A stretch of 64,000 nucleotides of DNA, taken from assembly GCF_000003855.2 (NCBI RefSeq), contig NW_003101681.1, forward strand, positions 3,489,344-3,553,343, in the 5' to 3' direction. Positions 59,602-64,000 of the stretch are shown here, piece after piece. The position numbers and the translations under genes were made by a program. The notes under the pieces are model-generated. The model did not search any database. It saw only the letters and a list, made by a program, of their open reading frames with translations, and was not told the origin of the DNA. Position 1 is the stretch's first letter; each line of letters begins with the position of its first letter. The DNA comes from Blastomyces gilchristii SLH14081. Taxonomy: Eukaryota; Ascomycota; Eurotiomycetes; Onygenales; Ajellomycetaceae.

Positions 59602-60680
59602 TAGCTTCATTGCATCTGAGTGTGTAACTTATATCATAGAAGTCTGATTATCTGTTCTCTGCTGAGACATACTCAATTACAGTATTTTCTACTACAATTG
59701 ACTCACTTATTCTCATATAATAAGAATATTATATACTTCTTTTACTGTACATGATTATGAGATTAAGTATTTTCATTTCACTCTCAACTCAAATGTAAGA
59801 TCATGAATGAAGATCTGTAAATAGAAAGCTGTTAAAAGCTCTTCATTCAATATAAGATAGTGTAAACTGAAGTATGTAAAGTATAATGTAAGATTACTTA
59901 CTTATCTACACTCAGTGAAGTATTCATAATACTTATCTCATATATTCCCTTTCTCAAAGTTGTGCAAGATTTATTTAGAAAACTTATTTCATATTTATAA
60001 GAATGAATATCACTCTAAGTCTGTGAGATTTATCTTTTCATCAGTAATTTATAATAACTTCACTTTTTCATATAGAAATACAGCAGATCTTAATACTTGT
60101 TGAAATTCTGTTAACTATCTGTCTGTAAGTTCAATTCAATTTGATAATATAATTATATCTGACTTAGTCAGCTGATTGCAGCATTATTTTTTCAGTTATT
60201 ATTAAAGCTTAATGACTTCAGCAGATCTCTCAGCTTGATATATTTCATGCTCAGATTCTCATTCTGTGCAGCAGTCTCAGATGATATGTATACTTCTGAA
60301 GAGATTGTGACCAATTATGATGAGATCTTCAGATTCAGTGCAGTTATCTATCTGCATAAACATTCAATTTCTCACTGCAGGTCTATAATCTGGTTTTTTC
60401 TATTCATATTAATGATGATAATTGTGTCAGTGAAGCTCTTTATAGTGAATGCTTAATTCATAATAAATATCAATTATTGCTTAACTTCTGTCTCAGCCTG
60501 TCACTGTGTATGCAAGGTCTCAATCTCATTTAGAATTCTCATATATATACAGAGTTTCACTTCTGATTCAGCAGTCTCAGTTACTTTTCTTACTGCTTTC
60601 AGTAAACTCTCTGAAAGGTTCTGCATATCTTCTGATTCAGATAGCAGAGAAGAGTGTTATTCATATTAACTAGAGAAGAT
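59602..60680 (-). pseudogene. gypsy family 1 gag, copy C (N-terminal part)
   Basis: Collinear with 27420-28480 of copy B on the minus strand. Coiled-coil-like sequence is followed by the conserved mid-gag region near 60050-60110. Numerous stops. From 60700 to 61118 there is AT-rich leader with short TATTA repeats (about 60735-60770) and no frame. Confidence 0.65.
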
Positions 60681-61118
60681 ATTCATTTCAGTAATTTCTC
60701 ATTGATTGTATAATATCTATCATTATATCATTATATTATTATATGATTATATGATTATATTATTATATAATTTCTGATTTTCATTTTCTGTTATTATTGT
60801 ACTACTTCAGTGATAGTTATCTCTCTTTTTATTCTTCTGAGTAGAGAGCAGTCTTCTTTGAATCTGATTCATCACTTACATCTTCTTTCTCACATCTCAT
60901 TTATTCACATACATGGCATTTGTCTGAGTATAAAGTTTTTCTTTAACAAACAGAGCAGTATTAATCAGATACTCTTGCACTCACTACTTCTTCATACACT
61001 ATCTTTTGAGATATTTTAAAATCACACTGATATGATAACTATGAATTACTTTATAAATGAAATTATCACACTCTGGAGAAGTCTGCACTTCTCACTGGTT
61101 TTTAAACATGCTATTAGA

Positions 61119-61286
61119 TGTGAATTCCAAGGTTGTCTGAGTCAGCATATGATTACAGGCATACACTGGCTTCTTATATACAGTACACTAAATTAATTGA
61201 TGGCCGCTATGACCTCTTTACATTCATAAGCAAGTTCGGAAGCGGCCGCGTTATTACCCGACAGTCGTATGTTCTTCCGAATCACA
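61119..61286 (-). repeat. 5' LTR of gypsy family 1 copy C
   Basis: It begins TGTGAATTCC and ends CTTCCGAATCACA. The outer 52 bp keep GGAAGCGGCCGCG, lost in the 3' LTR (GAAGCAGCTGCA); the inner end is more mutated than the outer end of the 3' LTR. Confidence 0.9.
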
Positions 61287-61290
61287 TAGA

Positions 61291-61690
61291 TAAAAGAAGC
61301 TAACTGATAGAGATATAAAGCAACTTCAACACAGAGAAAGCAGTGTTTATTATGTCAGGTCACGTGATCTGGCTTACTAATCCTTTCATTATATAACTTC
61401 TCACAAGCTAGCAATCTGTTCAATTAAGTAAGCTTTACATCTTTCACAGGTTATGAGATCTGTTTTGTATAAAATCACTGTCAATTCGGGATTACTTGTT
61501 AATAATTATTATTTTAACTACTGCTTTATTCAATACACTCATCAGGTGTTAAAAATTGTCTTATTTAATAAGTATTGATGTGTTTGAGATCTTGTTAATT
61601 AGTAATACTACTGCTTATTTAAAAGAAGACTTGCAGAAAACACATCATGTTATAAAAAAGTAAGAAAAGAGAATAATATTAACAAGAATT
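61291..61690. other. Sequence right of gypsy copy C
   Basis: The first about 40 bp continue the old coiled-coil ORF of 17340-17978. The next stretch contains a less mutated segment (GTCAGGTCACGTGATCTGGC near 61357) and then AT-rich DNA. A tract TGTTAAAAATTGTCTTATTT near 61548 might belong to an LTR of the following copia element, but I cannot define its ends. Confidence 0.4.
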
Positions 61691-64000
61691 TAATCAATGA
61701 ATATTAAGATGATGAATTCAACATGATCTTACTTATATACATGTTCACAATTTCATGTTCTATTCACTGATTCAGTTAATAGAGATTCTTTACACTTATA
61801 ATCTGTCAGTGAATATTCTTCTGAAGTATTTAAAAGCTTTATTAATAAACACTCTGAAACACTCTCTCAATTTAAAGCTGGTTTGAATACAGCTTCTGAC
61901 ACAGTCAGACCAGTCTCTCAATCTACTTGACAGCTTAATACTGATTCTCATAATGAGAATAACAGATACTAAGATGTCTATCATTCAGACAAGACAATAT
62001 CAGATCAGTAAATAGAACATCTTAAGATAATATTGAAGATGAAGAAGAAGAAGTGAAGAGTTCTAGAGCTTAAATTACAGCTGGAAAAACTCTGTCAACA
62101 GAGATTCTCTACACATTAATCTCAGAATATTAACAATTATTCTGTCATCATCTCAACAGTTTGTACAGTCACATGAGATTTCAATCTCAGTGAAAGGTTG
62201 AAATTCAATCTCTATGAACTGAATAGCAGTGTTGACAAGATAATCTGTCAATTCAAGAAAGATGTTAAAAATACTGTGAGATTAAACAGTCTAACTGACA
62301 TATTGAATTATATTATATGAAGCATCTTCATGAAAGTGAAACTGGTAAATACACAGTGTTAATATATAATAGAGAAATAACAGATTCAGAACTCTCTATA
62401 AAGAGATACTGAATAAGTATCATTCTGAGATGTTAGAAACTGATGACTCTATACATTCATCTTGAACTTATTGAATGCAGGTATCAGATTATGATTCATC
62501 AAATATGATGAAAATCACATCACTTATACTCTCTGAAATGCAATTGAATAGAAATACTCTGTTTTTAAAACATAGTTACACTGTGAGACAGTTCTGGAAT
62601 TTATGTCACTTAATGATACACAGGTCATCAATCTATACATGTTCTTTAATAAGTTTCAGTTCATCATTATAAAATTGAAGATGATGAATACTTCTCTCTC
62701 AGATGTATAAATATTTGATATTTTCTACTCAGTTCTACTCAACAATTGAAGAGATTATGTTCAAAAGAAAATAGAGAAGATACAGGGTTTCAAATCCACA
62801 GCTGTGATATTGAATGATAATCTTCTCATAGAGAAGATCCGCTCACAGCTGAATTCTTCAAAGAATGAAAAGAATCTACAGAGTACAGATTCTGCGGCTC
62901 ACTCTGCTATAACAGCTACAACAGCTATAACAACTACAACAGTTACAATGCCTATTAATACATTGAATTCAGCCTGTGAAGACTGTACTGAATGTGATTG
63001 TAATAGTTAATAAGAGAGGTTCTGAGATTATCAGAGATCAGATAATTCATCTACATATTCTGAATATAAGAGAGCTTACTTTGACAACTGTTAATTGATA
63101 AATTCAGACAGTGCTCTGAATAATTGAAGAATCTACAACACTGTAAGAGTAAAGAAATTCAAAGAAAAGAAGAAGAAGAATAGTGAGAGTAGAACTCAAT
63201 CATTTATTAAAGATAATTCTAAAACTTTTCAGATAATAAATCTCACAGAGATTATAAATATATCAGTCTGTTTTATAAAGTCTTGTAAGAATTCTCTCAC
63301 TATATGAAATAGTGATACTGAATGTCATATTGCAAGTGATAGATCACAATTTTCAGAGCTTATAGCAATCAACAGTTCAATAGTTCAAGTGATTAATAAG
63401 GTTATTCTGAAGGTCCAGAATGTCAGTACTGTATTTATCTCAGTGAGTGAAAGATTGATAGAGTTCAATTATATATACTACATACTGAAACTATCTGTAA
63501 ATCTAATCTCTGCTGAGCTTATGAAGTGTCAGAGCTATATTCACTGTAATATACAAGTTAATACTGAGAACTACTTTGAGTTTCTGTCATCTATCAATAG
63601 TAATATCTTGTATATCAATCTGTCTCATAATAATATTTATATTCTATCTGACAGCTCACTGACATTTCATAGTGTAATGAATAACTTAATGTATAAAGTA
63701 GTGATATATATAACTGAGCTGAAACTAAAAACAATCTCAATAAATTATAATCTGAATACAAAGTCTTTGAGATCTTTCAGCTGTGATGAGATTGAATAGT
63801 TACTTAATTTTAAGAATTTAAATACTGATTTCTTTATTATTTTATCTTTATCTTGATTATCTGCAGTTCTTCTGAAGTAGCTTCTGATAGATGAGTGACA
63901 TTGTTAACTTGATTATATCAGTGAAAATAGTATATTCAAAATGATCAGAGATCTGTAATTTAATATTATTATTATCAGTCTGAAGAAATTATCATTCTGT
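61690..64000 (+). pseudogene. Ty1/copia-like retrotransposon, gag and protease part (continues beyond the window)
   Basis: Reading through TGA stops, 62150-63000 resembles copia gag: ETVLEFMSLNDTQVINLYMF, then MMNTSLSDV and a RDYVQKK region, as in the UBN2-type gag domain. Near 63305-63350 the run SDTECHIASDRSQF fits the copia protease motif DSGxSxHIxxDRSLF, with DSG altered. Downstream the frame 63389-63799 contains YILKLSVNLISAELM, matching the copia VPxLSxNLISVxxL segment that lies between protease and integrase. Integrase and RT would be to the right. A Thr/Ala-rich tract lies near 62885-62960. Confidence 0.6.

Larger units (their letters stand above)
31870..61286 (-). mobile_element. Ty3/gypsy family 1, copy C, expanded to 29.4 kb by nested insertions
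   Basis: LTRs of 167 bp (31870-32036) and 168 bp (61119-61286) have 4-bp duplications TAGA at 31866-31869 and 61287-61290. Four later insertions, each with its own target duplication, split it: 32097-36550, 38972-39989, 43233-51311 and 52077-59590. Rejoined across them, the remaining sequence is collinear with copy B from end to end. Confidence 0.92.

Noticed and set aside
1..64000. Mitochondrial DNA or a code in which TGA means Trp, suggested by high AT content and TGA at many Trp positions.
   Set aside because: The host gene uses TGG for Trp and ends with TGA. TGA also replaces CGA, unmutated copies have TGG at the same sites, and the content is nuclear transposons.
1..64000. CRISPR arrays, bacterial operons, or biosynthetic and defence gene clusters.
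   Set aside because: No regularly spaced repeats or multi-gene arrangements are present; all repeat structure is explained by eukaryotic transposons.

Overview
The window is nuclear DNA of a filamentous ascomycete (Pezizomycotina-type). It is about 95% transposable elements nested in one another, in a very AT-rich block damaged by RIP-like C-to-T mutation. The clues are Tad1-type LINEs with ORF1 and ORF2, Ty3/gypsy elements (one family with a chromodomain), a copia element, tRNA-headed SINEs with (TAA)n tails, and one surviving gene of ordinary base composition. Nearly all coding capacity in the elements is broken by transitions, mostly TGG or CGA to TGA, and not by indels.

Layout, left to right. 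1-1596: 3' part of LINE copy A, inserted in the reverse transcriptase of gypsy family 1 copy A (1597-7220, +). 7221-8035: an older degraded ORF, perhaps a pogo-like transposase tail. 8036-8121 and 14779-15335: host DNA split by gypsy family 2 copy 1 (8122-14773, -, TSD CTACA). 15336-16187: the only convincing host gene, a 283-aa single-pass membrane protein. 16188-17978: AT-rich intergenic DNA with tandem repeats and an old coiled-coil ORF. 17979-31814: gypsy family 2 copy 2 (+, TSD CTCTT), holding a whole family 1 element, copy B (21686-29046, -), and two SINEs. 31870-61286: family 1 copy C (-, TSD TAGA), about 7.2 kb of its own sequence spread over 29 kb by four later insertions: a tRNA-SINE/LINE chimera (32097-36550), a 1-kb SINE with a LINE-derived 3' end (38972-39989), LINE D (43233-51311) and LINE E (52077-59590). 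About 61.3-64 kb: start of a Ty1/copia-like element that leaves the window. Four copies of one 506-bp hAT-like MITE sit in these elements, all with 8-bp target duplications.

The most unusual signal is the mutation pattern. Comparing the two LTRs of one element, which are identical at insertion, shows C-to-T change almost only in CpC and CpG, with CpA and CpT largely spared. This differs from the CpA preference of classical RIP. The more damaged copies add CpA changes. The outer ends of elements, the LINE 5' UTRs, single-copy SINE bodies and repeats shorter than about 400 bp are spared, so damage appears to fall off at the edges of repeated sequence. Other notable items are an antisense multi-part ORF at the 3' end of all three family 1 gypsy copies, and SINEs that share a 3' hairpin and tail with the LINE that probably mobilises them.

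Domain boundaries inside decayed elements are approximate. Element ends, LTRs and target duplications were read base by base.
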